From NCBI GenBank assembly GCA_947089905.1, contig CAMUMG010000006.1, positions 62,001 through 126,000 of the forward strand: a stretch of 64,000 nt of DNA, in the 5' to 3' direction. Under the pieces are notes generated by a model. The model did not search any database. It was not told the origin of the DNA and worked only from the letters and a program-made list of their open reading frames with translations. This document shows, piece by piece, positions 36,560 through 45,359 of the stretch (positions within the stretch are counted from its first letter, which is position 1; every line of letters starts with the position of its first letter). Both the position numbers and the translations under genes were made by a program. Source of the stretch: an uncultured Lachnospiraceae bacterium (GTDB lineage: Bacteria; Bacillota; Clostridia; Lachnospirales; Lachnospiraceae).

Positions 36560-38695
36560 TTATACCATTGGCTGTATCGAAAGCAGTCGTTTTGGAAAGT
36601 TCTTTAATACCACAGAAGAATACGAATATAACTTTAAGTATAAAATTCCCCTCTCTGTCCAATATAGTGTTGCATCTAGTCCAAATCCGCCCTCATTGGT
36701 ATATACTATACGTACCAAAGGATCTTGATCGGTTATTCCAATCTGCCATACTGGAACTTCAACATTGACTTCATAGGGATTATTATTAACCAAAATAATA
36801 AATTGATCTACAAAATCAAATCTTCCATATCCAATGACTCCATGTGCTCCATATAAAAATTTAATAGAACCAGTTCTTAACGCATTATATGCTTTATGAA
36901 TATGAATCATTTCTCTATGAAACCGAATTAATTCTTTATCTTCATGTCCCCAAGGATACGTTCTACGGTTATCTGGATCAGTCCAACCACAAACCCCTGC
37001 TTCATCTCCGTAATAAATGGTCGGTGCACCAATCCAAGTCATTTGAATTACTACTGCTTCTCGCATGACTGCATAATTTAAGTTTTGGTTTGCAGCCTCT
37101 GGTCCAGCCGAAGCGGTTCGACCAGCTCTATGATTTGTTCTGGTCAAAAATCTGGAATGATCATGGTTGGACAACTCATTCATTGCAACTAATAGAGATT
37201 GTGTATTAAACCTTGTCATATAATGTCGCATCGATCCAAAAAAAGCATCCTGATTGCAAAGCATATCCCCTCTATATTCATCACTATGTTTTTCCATTCC
37301 CGTTAAAAACCAAGTAATCGGTTCCATAAACGCATCATAATTCATTACTGAATCCCATTCTTTTCCTGATAGCCAAGAAACGGGATCTCCATAATGTTCT
37401 GCCAAAATAATTGCTTCTGGGTTTGCTTGTCTTACGTTTTCTCTAAATTCTCTCCAAAATTTATGATTGTACTCTGGAGAATGTCCTAAATCGGCAGCTA
37501 CATCTAATCTCCATCCGTCTACATTGTAGGGAGGTGAAACCCACTTTCTTGCAATCTCCATAATATATTCTACAAGTTTTGGTGAGTCTTCATAATTGAG
37601 TTTTGGAAGTGTATTATGTCCCCACCAGCCATCATAGGAGTCATTATAAGGCCATTTTTTATCATCTTCGTCCCGAAACTTAAAAAAGGTATGATACGCA
37701 CTATTTTTATCAATATATGCTCCTTTTTCATATCCCGGTACATTCTCATATAGACGTTCTCTATCCATCCATTTATTAAAAGAACCACAATGATTAAATA
37801 CTCCATCTAAAATGATTTTCATGCCCCGTCTATGGATTTCTTCTACTAATTGAATAAAAAGCTCATTGCTTGCCTCTAAATTTTCTTTGGAAGTAACACG
37901 ACAGATATAGCGAGAAGCTCTTGAATTTTGTGTAAAGCCTTCTGGAAGGCATTTTCCTTTATCTTTGACAATCACACCATAATGAGGATCAATATAGTCA
38001 TAATCTTGAATATCATATTTATGATTTGATGGCGAAACAAAAACGGGATTTAAATAGATTACTTCTATTCCCAATCCCTCTAAATAATCCAGCTTTTTCA
38101 TTATCCCTAACAGATCTCCGCCATAGAACTCACGAACTCCCATAGAAGCTGGATACTTATTCCAGTTCATTATCCGACGCGTTCCCTCTTCAATATAAGA
38201 ATATTCTTGATCTAAAACATCATTCGTAGCATCTCCATTATAAAAACGATCTACAAAAATCTGATAAAAAACGGCTCCTTTTGCCCAGTCTGGCGTCTTA
38301 TACCCCGGCATAATTTCAAAATTATACTCAGGATGTTCATCATGTGACAGTCCCACTTTATTATAGTAATAACACTCTGTCCCACAATTTAGTTTAAAAT
38401 AATAACGTAATGTCTGATCTGTCAGAGTAAGTTCTGTTTCATAATACTCAAACAACTCATCTGTTTTAATACTATGTGCAGGAAATAAAACTCCATCTGC
38501 AATTACTTCAACAGAATCTACATTATCTTTTGCAGTTCTAATTCGAACAGCAACCTTTTGAAATGGCTCTGGTTCCATTGGAATACGAAATCTATCAGTT
38601 CCATCACTAAAAACGGCTCCTTGATTTAGCTCTCGTCGTCTATTGGCTTGAGCTGGCATAATATTTTTATTTCTTTCTATAATGTTAAGGTCCAT
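36560..38695 (-). CDS. GH13 alpha-glycosidase (neopullulanase/cyclomaltodextrinase-like)
   Basis: 711-residue cytoplasmic glycoside hydrolase family 13 enzyme; no signal peptide. An N-terminal beta-sandwich domain (about 1-125) precedes the catalytic barrel. The four conserved regions are present: LDGVFNHCG, GWRLDVAADL (nucleophile Asp), ILAEHYGD (acid/base Glu) and LSNHDHS. The N-terminal domain and the absence of export suggest hydrolysis of imported maltodextrins or glycogen-derived oligosaccharides. The start at 38695 follows GGAGG by 5 bases. The 36-bp gap to pth suggests co-transcription. The leader carries an intrinsic terminator, so expression may be attenuated. Confidence 0.93.
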   Translation of the reverse strand: MDLNIIERNKNIMPAQANRRRELNQGAVFSDGTDRFRIPMEPEPFQKVAVRIRTAKDNVDSVEVIADGVLFPAHSIKTDELFEYYETELTLTDQTLRYYFKLNCGTECYYYNKVGLSHDEHPEYNFEIMPGYKTPDWAKGAVFYQIFVDRFYNGDATNDVLDQEYSYIEEGTRRIMNWNKYPASMGVREFYGGDLLGIMKKLDYLEGLGIEVIYLNPVFVSPSNHKYDIQDYDYIDPHYGVIVKDKGKCLPEGFTQNSRASRYICRVTSKENLEASNELFIQLVEEIHRRGMKIILDGVFNHCGSFNKWMDRERLYENVPGYEKGAYIDKNSAYHTFFKFRDEDDKKWPYNDSYDGWWGHNTLPKLNYEDSPKLVEYIMEIARKWVSPPYNVDGWRLDVAADLGHSPEYNHKFWREFRENVRQANPEAIILAEHYGDPVSWLSGKEWDSVMNYDAFMEPITWFLTGMEKHSDEYRGDMLCNQDAFFGSMRHYMTRFNTQSLLVAMNELSNHDHSRFLTRTNHRAGRTASAGPEAANQNLNYAVMREAVVIQMTWIGAPTIYYGDEAGVCGWTDPDNRRTYPWGHEDKELIRFHREMIHIHKAYNALRTGSIKFLYGAHGVIGYGRFDFVDQFIILVNNNPYEVNVEVPVWQIGITDQDPLVRIVYTNEGGFGLDATLYWTERGILYLKLYSYSSVVLKNFPKRLLSIQPMV

Positions 38696-38728
38696 TGTGG
38701 CCTCCCCATTCATCTATGATATTTGGTC

Positions 38729-38762
38729 AAAAAAAGGAATCCGATATTCCGCTGATTCCTTT
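38729..38762 (-). terminator. Leader terminator (attenuator) of the GH13 gene
   Basis: Perfect 9-bp stem AAAGGAATC / GATTCCTTT. On the minus strand seven T residues follow (38735-38729). It lies between a promoter at 38783-38811 and the start codon at 38695. ftsH already has a terminator at 38825-38855, so this one appears to act inside the GH13 leader. Confidence 0.6.
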
Positions 38763-38782
38763 CTGTTTTCGATCTTGACTAT

Positions 38783-38811
38783 ATTTTATAATACTTTGAG
38801 AATGATTACAA
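38783..38811 (-). promoter_or_regulatory. Probable promoter of the GH13-pth-mfd run
   Basis: -35 TTGTAA (38811-38806), 17-bp spacer, -10 TAAAAT (38788-38783), giving a leader of about 80 nt that contains the terminator at 38729-38762. Confidence 0.5.
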
Positions 38812-38824
38812 GAGTAATTTAGTA

Positions 38825-38855
38825 AAAACGGACAGCTTGGGAGGCTGTCCGTTTT
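38825..38855 (-). terminator. Terminator downstream of ftsH
   Basis: Perfect 12-bp stem AAAACGGACAGC / GCTGTCCGTTTT with a 7-base loop, followed on the minus strand by T residues. It lies 240 bp past the ftsH stop codon. Confidence 0.85.
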
Positions 38856-39094
38856 CGGAGAAGGTATTTTTGTTACTTATGGGGTGTAGCAAAAACTATA
38901 TAATGTATTGGGGTTTACGAATATTAGTATAACATTGAGTTAAAATAAAGTGTGCACAAACTTAAAATTCATCTGTATCTTTTTTTGTCCAGTTTGTCCA
39001 CACCATATTTTATTACAATCAAAAATGACTAAAAATAGTACAAAGAACTTTAAATTATTTTAAATTGTTTTTATCTTGTAAAAAATTTGCTTCA
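38856..39094. other. Gene-free stretch between ftsH and its terminator
   Basis: A/T-rich sequence of about 240 bp with no open frame, tRNA or convincing hairpin on either strand. It would be the 3' untranslated region of the ftsH transcript if termination occurs at 38825-38855. Confidence 0.4.
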
Positions 39095-40915
39095 TTACTC
39101 CTTTGAAAATAATGCTGCAAATTCTTCACCCGTAATTCTTTCTTTTTCCATTAAAAGCGTAACACATTGTTCCATAACATTACGATGTTCCTGTAAGATT
39201 CTTTTAGCTTCCTTATAACATTCATCAATAATTTTTTTTACTTCTTCATCGATTGTATTTGCAACTGCTTCACTATAGCTTCTGGTATGTGCTAAATCTC
39301 TACCGATAAATACTTCATCATCGTCATTATCATAATTTACCATTCCAATACTTTCAGAAAATCCATATCTTGTAACCATACTACGTGCCGTTCTAGTTGC
39401 CTCTTTGATATCTTGGGATGCTCCTGTTGTAATATCATCAAAGATCATCTCTTCTGCAGCACGACCACCCAAGCTTACAATAATATCTTGTTTCATTTTC
39501 CCTTTTGTATAAAACATATCATCTCGTTCTGGCAGTCGCATTGTATATCCTGCTGCACCATTGCCTGTAGGAATAATAGATACCATGTATACTGGATCGA
39601 CATCTGGAAGAACATTGAATAAAATTGCATGTCCTGTTTCATGATATGCGGTGATTTTCTTTTCTTTTTCTGAAATTACACGACTCTTTTTCTCTGTTCC
39701 AATTCCAACTTTAATTAATGCTTTTTTAATATCTTCATCTTTAATAAAACTTCTGGATTCTTTTGCAGCACCAATAGCCGCCTCATTTAATAAATTTTCT
39801 AAATCTGCGCCAGTAAATCCGGCTGTTGTCTGAGCTACCTGTTTTAAATCGACATCTTCTGCTAATGGTTTATTTTTTGCATGAACCTGAAGAATTTCTT
39901 CTCTTCCACGAACATCTGGACGTCCGACCATAACTTTTCGATCAAATCTGCCCGGACGTAAAATAGCGGGATCTAAAATATCTACTCGGTTTGTTGCCGC
40001 CATCACAATAATGCCTTCATTGATTCCAAATCCGTCCATCTCAACTAATAACTGATTTAATGTCTGTTCTCTTTCATCATGTCCGCCGCCCATTCCAGTT
40101 CCACGTCTTCTTGCTACAGCATCAATTTCGTCAATAAAAACAATACATGGACAATTTTTCTTTGCATCTGCAAATAAATCTCTTACTCTCGAAGCACCAA
40201 CACCGACAAACATCTCTACAAAGTCAGAACCAGAAATAGAAAAAAATGGCACACCTGCTTCACCAGCAATTGCTTTTGCCAATAAAGTTTTACCTGTTCC
40301 GGGTGGGCCTTCTAGTAAAACTCCTTTTGGAATTCTAGCTCCAACTGTAATATACTTTTTTGGAGTTTTTAAAAAATCTACAATTTCCTTTAATTCCTCT
40401 TTTTCTTCTATCAATCCTGCTACATCTTTAAAAGTTGTTTTATTATCGGCATCTGTTGTCATTCGTGCACGGCTTTTTCCAAAATTCATGACTTTGGAAT
40501 TTCCTCCGCCACCCCCCATTTGACTACTTAAAAAAGAAAACATCAAGACAATTACTACAAAGCCTAAAAGATAGGGTAATACACTGGTTAAAAACCAATT
40601 TGGCTTATCGACCTCATAGACTATTGGAGAAATCCCTGCCTCTCTTGCCTCTGCCTCAGCAATCGTAACATCCGTTACTGTAAAAGTAACAGATTTATTA
40701 TTTTTATAAATTACTTTTACATTACCAGAATACATTTCCTCACTCAGATAAATATGAATGTTTTGAACATTTCCACTTTTGAGATCATACTGATAGTTTT
40801 GATAAGTATATCCAGCAGAATTCCTTCCAGTCAACCCCTCTGACAAATAAATTGCCGCCATTACTATAATTAGGATTATGAAATAAATTCCATATCCCCG
40901 CATTGATTTTTTCAC
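39095..40915 (-). CDS. ftsH: ATP-dependent membrane zinc protease FtsH
   Basis: 606-residue AAA+ metalloprotease of the membrane. Two membrane segments (about 8-25 and 110-130) flank an extracytoplasmic loop. The AAA domain has GPPGTGKT at about residue 206 and the second region of homology [19 protein letters not shown]. The protease domain has the zinc motif HETGH at about 428 and a distal Asp-containing helix. The start is GTG, with AAGGAGG 6 bases ahead. It follows hpt by 34 bp, giving the classic tilS-hpt-ftsH order. Its regulators hflK and hflC are at 20-22 kb. Confidence 0.98.
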   Translation of the reverse strand: MKKSMRGYGIYFIILIIVMAAIYLSEGLTGRNSAGYTYQNYQYDLKSGNVQNIHIYLSEEMYSGNVKVIYKNNKSVTFTVTDVTIAEAEAREAGISPIVYEVDKPNWFLTSVLPYLLGFVVIVLMFSFLSSQMGGGGGNSKVMNFGKSRARMTTDADNKTTFKDVAGLIEEKEELKEIVDFLKTPKKYITVGARIPKGVLLEGPPGTGKTLLAKAIAGEAGVPFFSISGSDFVEMFVGVGASRVRDLFADAKKNCPCIVFIDEIDAVARRRGTGMGGGHDEREQTLNQLLVEMDGFGINEGIIVMAATNRVDILDPAILRPGRFDRKVMVGRPDVRGREEILQVHAKNKPLAEDVDLKQVAQTTAGFTGADLENLLNEAAIGAAKESRSFIKDEDIKKALIKVGIGTEKKSRVISEKEKKITAYHETGHAILFNVLPDVDPVYMVSIIPTGNGAAGYTMRLPERDDMFYTKGKMKQDIIVSLGGRAAEEMIFDDITTGASQDIKEATRTARSMVTRYGFSESIGMVNYDNDDDEVFIGRDLAHTRSYSEAVANTIDEEVKKIIDECYKEAKRILQEHRNVMEQCVTLLMEKERITGEEFAALFSKE

Positions 40916-40949
40916 ATTACGCCTCCTTATCTACTGTCATACTGCCAAC

Positions 40950-41477
40950 TTAATCCTCAAATTTTATTTCTCCAATGTAGGGAAGATTTCTATATTTTTG
41001 TGCATAATCCAAGCCATATCCAACAACAAAAGCATCTGGTATGGAAAAACCAGTATAGTCTACTGTAATATCTGTTACCCTACATTCTGGTTTATCTAAA
41101 AGTGTACACAGTTTTAAACTGGCAGGTTTTCGATTTTTTAATAATTCCATCAAATGGGAAAGAGTTCTTCCAGAATCAATAATATCCTCTACAATTAAAA
41201 CATCTTTTCCCTCTACCGGATCATCTAAGTCTTTAATGATTTTTATTCTTCCAGAACTAACTGTCTTATCTCCATAACTGGAAACTGCCATAAAGTCAAA
41301 CGATACTGGAACACAGATATGTTTTGCAAGTTCTGTCGTGAAAAACACGCCTCCTTTTAAAATACAGATTAGGTGGATCTGTTTTCCCTCATAATCTTTG
41401 CTGATCTGTTTTCCCATCTCTTCAATACGCTGATCTACTTTTTCTTGTGGTATCATCACCTTTATTTTTTCTGCCAT
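40950..41477 (-). CDS. hpt: Hypoxanthine phosphoribosyltransferase
   Basis: 175-residue purine salvage enzyme converting hypoxanthine or guanine plus PRPP to IMP or GMP. The PRPP-binding motif VLIVEDIIDSGRTL, the LKGGVFF loop and the purine-site FVVGYGLDYAQKYRNL are all present. The start is the ATG at 41477, preceded by GAGG at 8 bases; a GTG one codon earlier is less likely. Located between tilS and ftsH as in most Firmicutes. Confidence 0.96.
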   Translation of the reverse strand: MAEKIKVMIPQEKVDQRIEEMGKQISKDYEGKQIHLICILKGGVFFTTELAKHICVPVSFDFMAVSSYGDKTVSSGRIKIIKDLDDPVEGKDVLIVEDIIDSGRTLSHLMELLKNRKPASLKLCTLLDKPECRVTDITVDYTGFSIPDAFVVGYGLDYAQKYRNLPYIGEIKFED

Positions 41478-41522
41478 CACGTTGACCTCTCTTTTTTACT
41501 CTTTTGTTTTCATTCATCAATT

Positions 41523-42974
41523 TTATTTAAAACTGTCCCTTTGTCCACTTGGTTCTAAGTTAGCTACTAAAAGTCTTTTGGTATTCTCAGTAACATAATA
41601 TTTTTCGCTAGAACGCAGTCCTAATACCCATAAGATCTCATTACCGCAGGCTAACAAAAGACAGAAATCTCTCACTTGTTTTGGTACCTTCTCATCGATG
41701 AAAAGACGGTTGATCGCTTTATGTGTTCCATCTTGATGAATTTGTATGATATCTTTCTGTCTTCTGGTACGAAGTTCCAGTGTATTCTCTATTTTATCAT
41801 AGTCAAACCATTTCGTATAGCTATTTTTCGGTATTTTCATAGAATTCTTATATTCTGTCATAAAAATATGAAGTCTATACCCAGAACACAAAAAATCTCT
41901 TCCAACTGGTAAAATATATTCAAATGGAAACTTTGATGGTTCAAGCCAAATAGAAGATATGTTTTGTTGTAATACAATCGACGATTCTTTCCAAAAGTCT
42001 AACGTTTCATAGGTTCTAAGGACACGACAGTGATTGGGAAGATATAAAAGATGTCCAACTGGCTTTTTCACAAGTTCTGCCACTTTTGTCAGTTGTGTTG
42101 TTGTTATATTATTTCTTCCCTCTCCTTTTTCATTTATATATCTTAGTACCCTTAAAATTAATTCTCTTTGAAGTACTGGCGCAAGTTCTGAAAAAGAATT
42201 ACAATTAATACAAACATGCTTTTCTTGTTCAAAAACCATTGTATTCCAAAGTTCACAAAGTTTTTCATCAAGCAAAGCTTTATATTCTCTCATCTGATCT
42301 GCCAAATTTGCAATGTGTTCAACCGCATGTGAGTTAAGTTCTTTACAAATATATGGAAATAATTGCAGCCTAATTTTATTTCTACTATATTCCTCAGAAA
42401 AATTACTGGAATCTGTCTGATAGGAAATATTTTTTTCCTTTAGATATCTTTCAATTTCTACACGTTCCATACAAAGAAGAGGACGAATAATATTTTCTCG
42501 TGTTGGTGAAATTCCGCATATTCCATCGATTCCTGTTCCGCGAATCATCTGAAACATTACCGTTTCTGCTGTATCTTCTCTATGATGTGCTACTGCAATC
42601 TTGGTACAATTATGCTCTTTTGCTTTCGATTGGAACTCTCTGTAACGTAATATTCGACCTGCCTCTTCTGTTGACCATCCATTTTCTCTTGCCTGTTTCG
42701 CTACATCTACCTGCTTTGCACAAAACTCTATCTCTTTCTTTCGGCAATAGTTCTCAACATACTTCATATCATTATCTGCTTCCTTCCCCCGAAGCCCATG
42801 ATGAATATGCAGAACAAACAGACTTAATTCCAACTCATTGGAGAGCTCTTCAAGCACTGAAAGCAGACACATCGAATCTGCTCCTCCTGACACACCAACT
42901 AACACCCTGTTTCCACGGTGCAGCATTTGGAATTTCTCTATATAAGCCTTGACCTTTTTTACAAAATCATTCAT
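41523..42974 (-). CDS. tilS: tRNA(Ile)-lysidine synthase
   Basis: 483-residue enzyme that converts the wobble cytidine of tRNA-Ile(CAU) to lysidine so that it reads AUA. The PP-loop ATPase motif SGGADS is at residues 29-34 and HHRED at about 130; the C-terminal domains (to about 480) match the long Firmicutes form. No strong ribosome binding site sits at normal spacing from the ATG at 42974 (AAAGGGG is 18 bases away), so expression may be low or coupled to spoIIE 87 bp upstream. Confidence 0.95.
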   Translation of the reverse strand: MNDFVKKVKAYIEKFQMLHRGNRVLVGVSGGADSMCLLSVLEELSNELELSLFVLHIHHGLRGKEADNDMKYVENYCRKKEIEFCAKQVDVAKQARENGWSTEEAGRILRYREFQSKAKEHNCTKIAVAHHREDTAETVMFQMIRGTGIDGICGISPTRENIIRPLLCMERVEIERYLKEKNISYQTDSSNFSEEYSRNKIRLQLFPYICKELNSHAVEHIANLADQMREYKALLDEKLCELWNTMVFEQEKHVCINCNSFSELAPVLQRELILRVLRYINEKGEGRNNITTTQLTKVAELVKKPVGHLLYLPNHCRVLRTYETLDFWKESSIVLQQNISSIWLEPSKFPFEYILPVGRDFLCSGYRLHIFMTEYKNSMKIPKNSYTKWFDYDKIENTLELRTRRQKDIIQIHQDGTHKAINRLFIDEKVPKQVRDFCLLLACGNEILWVLGLRSSEKYYVTENTKRLLVANLEPSGQRDSFK

Positions 42975-43061
42975 CGTTAGATTGCTCTTGTTCCCCTTTC
43001 TTTTTAGGAATCAAATCTCTTATTTGTCTTATTCTACACCCAACCTTTAAAAAAAACAAGT

Positions 43062-44477
43062 TCACTTTTTCCAGATTCCACAGACTAAAACAGTCATATC
43101 ATCGATTGGTTGATATTCATGCAGCTCTAGGGCAGCTGTTAAAACTGCATTTGCAATTTCCTGTGGACTTACACTTTTTATCTGTTCTATAATCTTTTTA
43201 AAATACTCTTCCTTTTCTTCCTGTTTGGCAGATTCTAATACTCCATCAGAGACCATGATCACAAAATCTCCATCGTAAAGCTTTTTACACTTAATCTCAT
43301 AATCTGCACGACGAATCATTCCAGCAGGGAGAGTAGATGAACTTACCATTTCTACAATTCCATCTCGTTTAATAAATGTTGTTGCTGCACCGACCTTTAC
43401 AAATTCACAAGTACCTGTACATAAATTTACAACACACAAATCCATTGTAGAAAATATCGTTTGATCAGGACGTAAAACCAATACAGAATTAATCATTTTT
43501 ACAGCAGATTCCTCTCGAAAACCTGCCTCTAAAAACTGCTCTAATAACTCAATTACACGTTCACTTTCTTCACAGGCTTTTCGTCCTGTTCCCATACCAT
43601 CAGATAGCATCATAATCAGATCGCCACTTTCTGGATACAAAAAAGAAAAATTATCACCTGATAACTCTCCTCTTGTTTTAGATGCTCTGGCGACTCCTGT
43701 TAAAACCTGAAAATTGGCATCCTCACAAAAAACATAATCTGCATAATCTTTCCCAATCACATTTTTTGCATCCTCTCTTGGAACTAATCTACATTCTAAA
43801 ACAATACTTAACAAAATTGCCGCTTCCTTTGTTGTAATACAACGTCCTCCTGTACATTTCGCCCGCATGTGCAGTTGAATTCCTCTATTTTCTCTTTCTA
43901 ATACTAATAGTCGTTTTACACGTATTCTATGGGAACGAAGCATAGAATAAACCTTCCGTTTCTGCATATCAATAATTTTTCCGGAATCATACAACTTATC
44001 TGAAAATTCCTCTACAATCCTCGACATTTCATCAAATTGTCCTGCTACAACCTCCCTACTCTCCTCTAAACGATTATTCCATGCCAATTTTAGTTTTGCT
44101 ACTGAAATACTTCGATTGACTTCTCTGATAAAGTCTGTTGTTCGAATACAGTGTTCCAAAAAATCCTTCGAAACTTCCTCGAGAGTTACCTCTCCTTTTT
44201 GCGCTGCCTGTTTTAATAATTCTCTTGTTCGGTTATAACTTTCATCAAACTTTTGACTCCAACAAATATTACACTTTTCACAACTTAAACAAAGTCCACT
44301 AGAAAGTTCTTCAAAAACACGATTCAGATCCTCCCCATCTAATTCCTTTTTCACATTCCTTAATTGTGAAAAACTTTTTGCTAATTTTCCAAAAGAGGCA
44401 GATAATTCTGTCAATCGCTGTCTTGCTGTATTATGTAATTCTTCTGTCAGATAACCGATATCATTTCCCATCCTCAT
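43062..44477 (-). CDS. spoIIE: SpoIIE-family PP2C phosphatase lacking the membrane domain
   Basis: 471 residues. The C-terminal half (about 240-470) is the SpoIIE PP2C-type serine phosphatase, with acidic metal-site motifs LSDGMGTGR, VSDGVLE and DDMTVLVCG. The N-terminal half is helical, with a cysteine cluster CLSCEKCNIC near residue 65 as in the SpoIIE middle region. Full SpoIIE is about 800 residues with about ten N-terminal membrane segments; these are entirely absent, and AGGAGG 9 bases before the ATG confirms this start. SpoIIE activates sigma-F in the forespore by dephosphorylating SpoIIAA. Gene order before tilS-hpt-ftsH is normal, and the promoter keeps Spo0A-type features. Confidence 0.88.
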   Translation of the reverse strand: MRMGNDIGYLTEELHNTARQRLTELSASFGKLAKSFSQLRNVKKELDGEDLNRVFEELSSGLCLSCEKCNICWSQKFDESYNRTRELLKQAAQKGEVTLEEVSKDFLEHCIRTTDFIREVNRSISVAKLKLAWNNRLEESREVVAGQFDEMSRIVEEFSDKLYDSGKIIDMQKRKVYSMLRSHRIRVKRLLVLERENRGIQLHMRAKCTGGRCITTKEAAILLSIVLECRLVPREDAKNVIGKDYADYVFCEDANFQVLTGVARASKTRGELSGDNFSFLYPESGDLIMMLSDGMGTGRKACEESERVIELLEQFLEAGFREESAVKMINSVLVLRPDQTIFSTMDLCVVNLCTGTCEFVKVGAATTFIKRDGIVEMVSSSTLPAGMIRRADYEIKCKKLYDGDFVIMVSDGVLESAKQEEKEEYFKKIIEQIKSVSPQEIANAVLTAALELHEYQPIDDMTVLVCGIWKK

Positions 44478-44537
44478 ACATCGATTCCTCCTGCTTAAGC
44501 CTATTTTGCCTTATTTGAATATTCTATGTAATACAGG

Positions 44538-44605
44538 ATTATATACAACTATCTCTGCGATCTTTGTCAAAAGATAGAAGCCTGTCAGAAAAATCGTTTG
44601 ACAAA
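44538..44605 (-). promoter_or_regulatory. Spo0A-activated-type promoter of spoIIE
   Basis: -35 TTGACA (44570-44565) and -10 TATAAT (44543-44538) are both perfect but 21 bp apart. This matches the unusually long spacer known for Spo0A-activated spoIIE and spoIIG promoters of Bacillus subtilis. Sequences close to the 0A box (consensus TGTCGAA) overlap the -35 on the plus strand (TTTGTCAAA, 44563-44571) and occur again 26 bp further upstream on the minus strand (TTTGTCAAA, 44605-44597). The leader to 44477 is about 54 nt. Confidence 0.68.
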
Positions 44606-44643
44606 TTCTTTTGTGATTTCCGTTCAAAATCGAATTTAGGGAG

Positions 44644-45102
44644 TTAAAAAAGACATATTTGTTTTTCATTTGGATAAAATGGTAGTTCTGCTATCTCTAA
44701 TAGCTCATCATATATCATCTTAGGAATTCCCCGTTCAAATTGTATCAAACTACTCTCGTGATGCCCACGCATTGCACATTCAGAAGGCTGCATTTTAAAG
44801 TTACAAGTTAAAAAGCATATAATTTTTGAATGACAAGTTTCAATAGAATCAGGTAATATTTTATAATTCTCCATTAATGCAATTTTTTTATATTCTTGTC
44901 CGATTGGTATATCACTTTCTGCATAGGAATGATGAAAATACAAACTATTGATAGCAAACTTATTTTTTTGAAAAATCTCATAGGCAGTTGGAAACATTAC
45001 TCCATATTGTACACAGTTTTTTTCTATATCTGGTATTAGTTTATTTTTAACAAGTTTTGGGTTAAACCATCCCCATAAAATAAGGCGATTTTGCTCTGTC
45101 AT
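44644..45102 (-). CDS. Hypothetical protein
   Basis: 152 residues, no signal peptide or membrane segment, and no family I recognise. It has several cysteines and histidines (ETCHSKIICFLTCNF, CAMRGHH) that could bind metal, and ends PFYPNEKQICLF. AAAGGTAAG precedes the ATG at a workable distance and the codon use is ordinary, so I take it as real. It lies just upstream of the spoIIE promoter and back to back with the tRNA-Met promoter, inside an otherwise conserved neighbourhood, which suggests an insertion in this lineage. Confidence 0.6.
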   Translation of the reverse strand: MTEQNRLILWGWFNPKLVKNKLIPDIEKNCVQYGVMFPTAYEIFQKNKFAINSLYFHHSYAESDIPIGQEYKKIALMENYKILPDSIETCHSKIICFLTCNFKMQPSECAMRGHHESSLIQFERGIPKMIYDELLEIAELPFYPNEKQICLF

Positions 45103-45176
45103 ACTTTTTTCTTACCTTTCTTTTATCAATATAAAAAATGGATTTCTACATTCTTTAGAAAAAATTAAATTTGATC

Positions 45177-45205
45177 TTGACAAACTGAAAAAAAGTAATT
45201 ATAAT
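45177..45205 (+). promoter_or_regulatory. Consensus promoter of tRNA-Met
   Basis: -35 TTGACA (45177-45182), 17-bp spacer, -10 TATAAT (45200-45205): a perfect sigma-A promoter 15 bp before the tRNA. Confidence 0.9.
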
Positions 45206-45220
45206 ATAACTTGTTTTCTT

Positions 45221-45294
45221 GGCGAAGTAGCTCAGTTGGCTAGAGCATACGGTTCATACCCGTAGTGTCGAGGGTTCAAATCCCCCCTTCGCTA
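45221..45294 (+). tRNA. tRNA-Met (CAT), elongator
   Basis: Cloverleaf: acceptor GGCGAAG/CTTCGCT, D-arm GCTC...GAGC, anticodon stem TACGG/CCGTA with loop TTCATAC (anticodon CAT at 45255-45257), 5-base variable loop, T-arm GAGGG-TTCAAAT-CCCCC. The 3' CCA is not encoded. The anticodon stem lacks the three G-C pairs of initiators, and its sequence follows Bacillus elongator Met rather than the lysidine-modified Ile tRNA. The acceptor closes with a G-U pair and the T-stem has an A-C mismatch at its second position, both slightly unusual. Confidence 0.95.
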
Positions 45295-45312
45295 TTAAGA
45301 ATAAAGTATTCT

Positions 45313-45342
45313 AAAGAGCTGTCTCACTAAAGACAGCTCTTT
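45313..45342 (+). terminator. Terminator of tRNA-Met
   Basis: Perfect 11-bp stem AAAGAGCTGTC / GACAGCTCTTT, followed by TGATTTT. It ends 18 bp before the next start codon, so the phosphatase gene would depend on read-through or on a promoter I cannot see. Confidence 0.75.
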
Positions 45343-45359
45343 GATTTTGGAGGATAAAT

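Noticed and set aside
41676-42952. Several open frames on the plus strand opposite tilS, and similar frames opposite mfd, clpB, ftsH and fusA
   Set aside because: They lack ribosome binding sites and protein-like composition and lie entirely within well-supported genes on the other strand.
45221-45294. tRNA with anticodon CAT as initiator tRNA or as the TilS substrate tRNA-Ile2
   Set aside because: The anticodon stem lacks the three G-C pairs of initiators, and stem and loop follow Bacillus elongator Met rather than Ile2.
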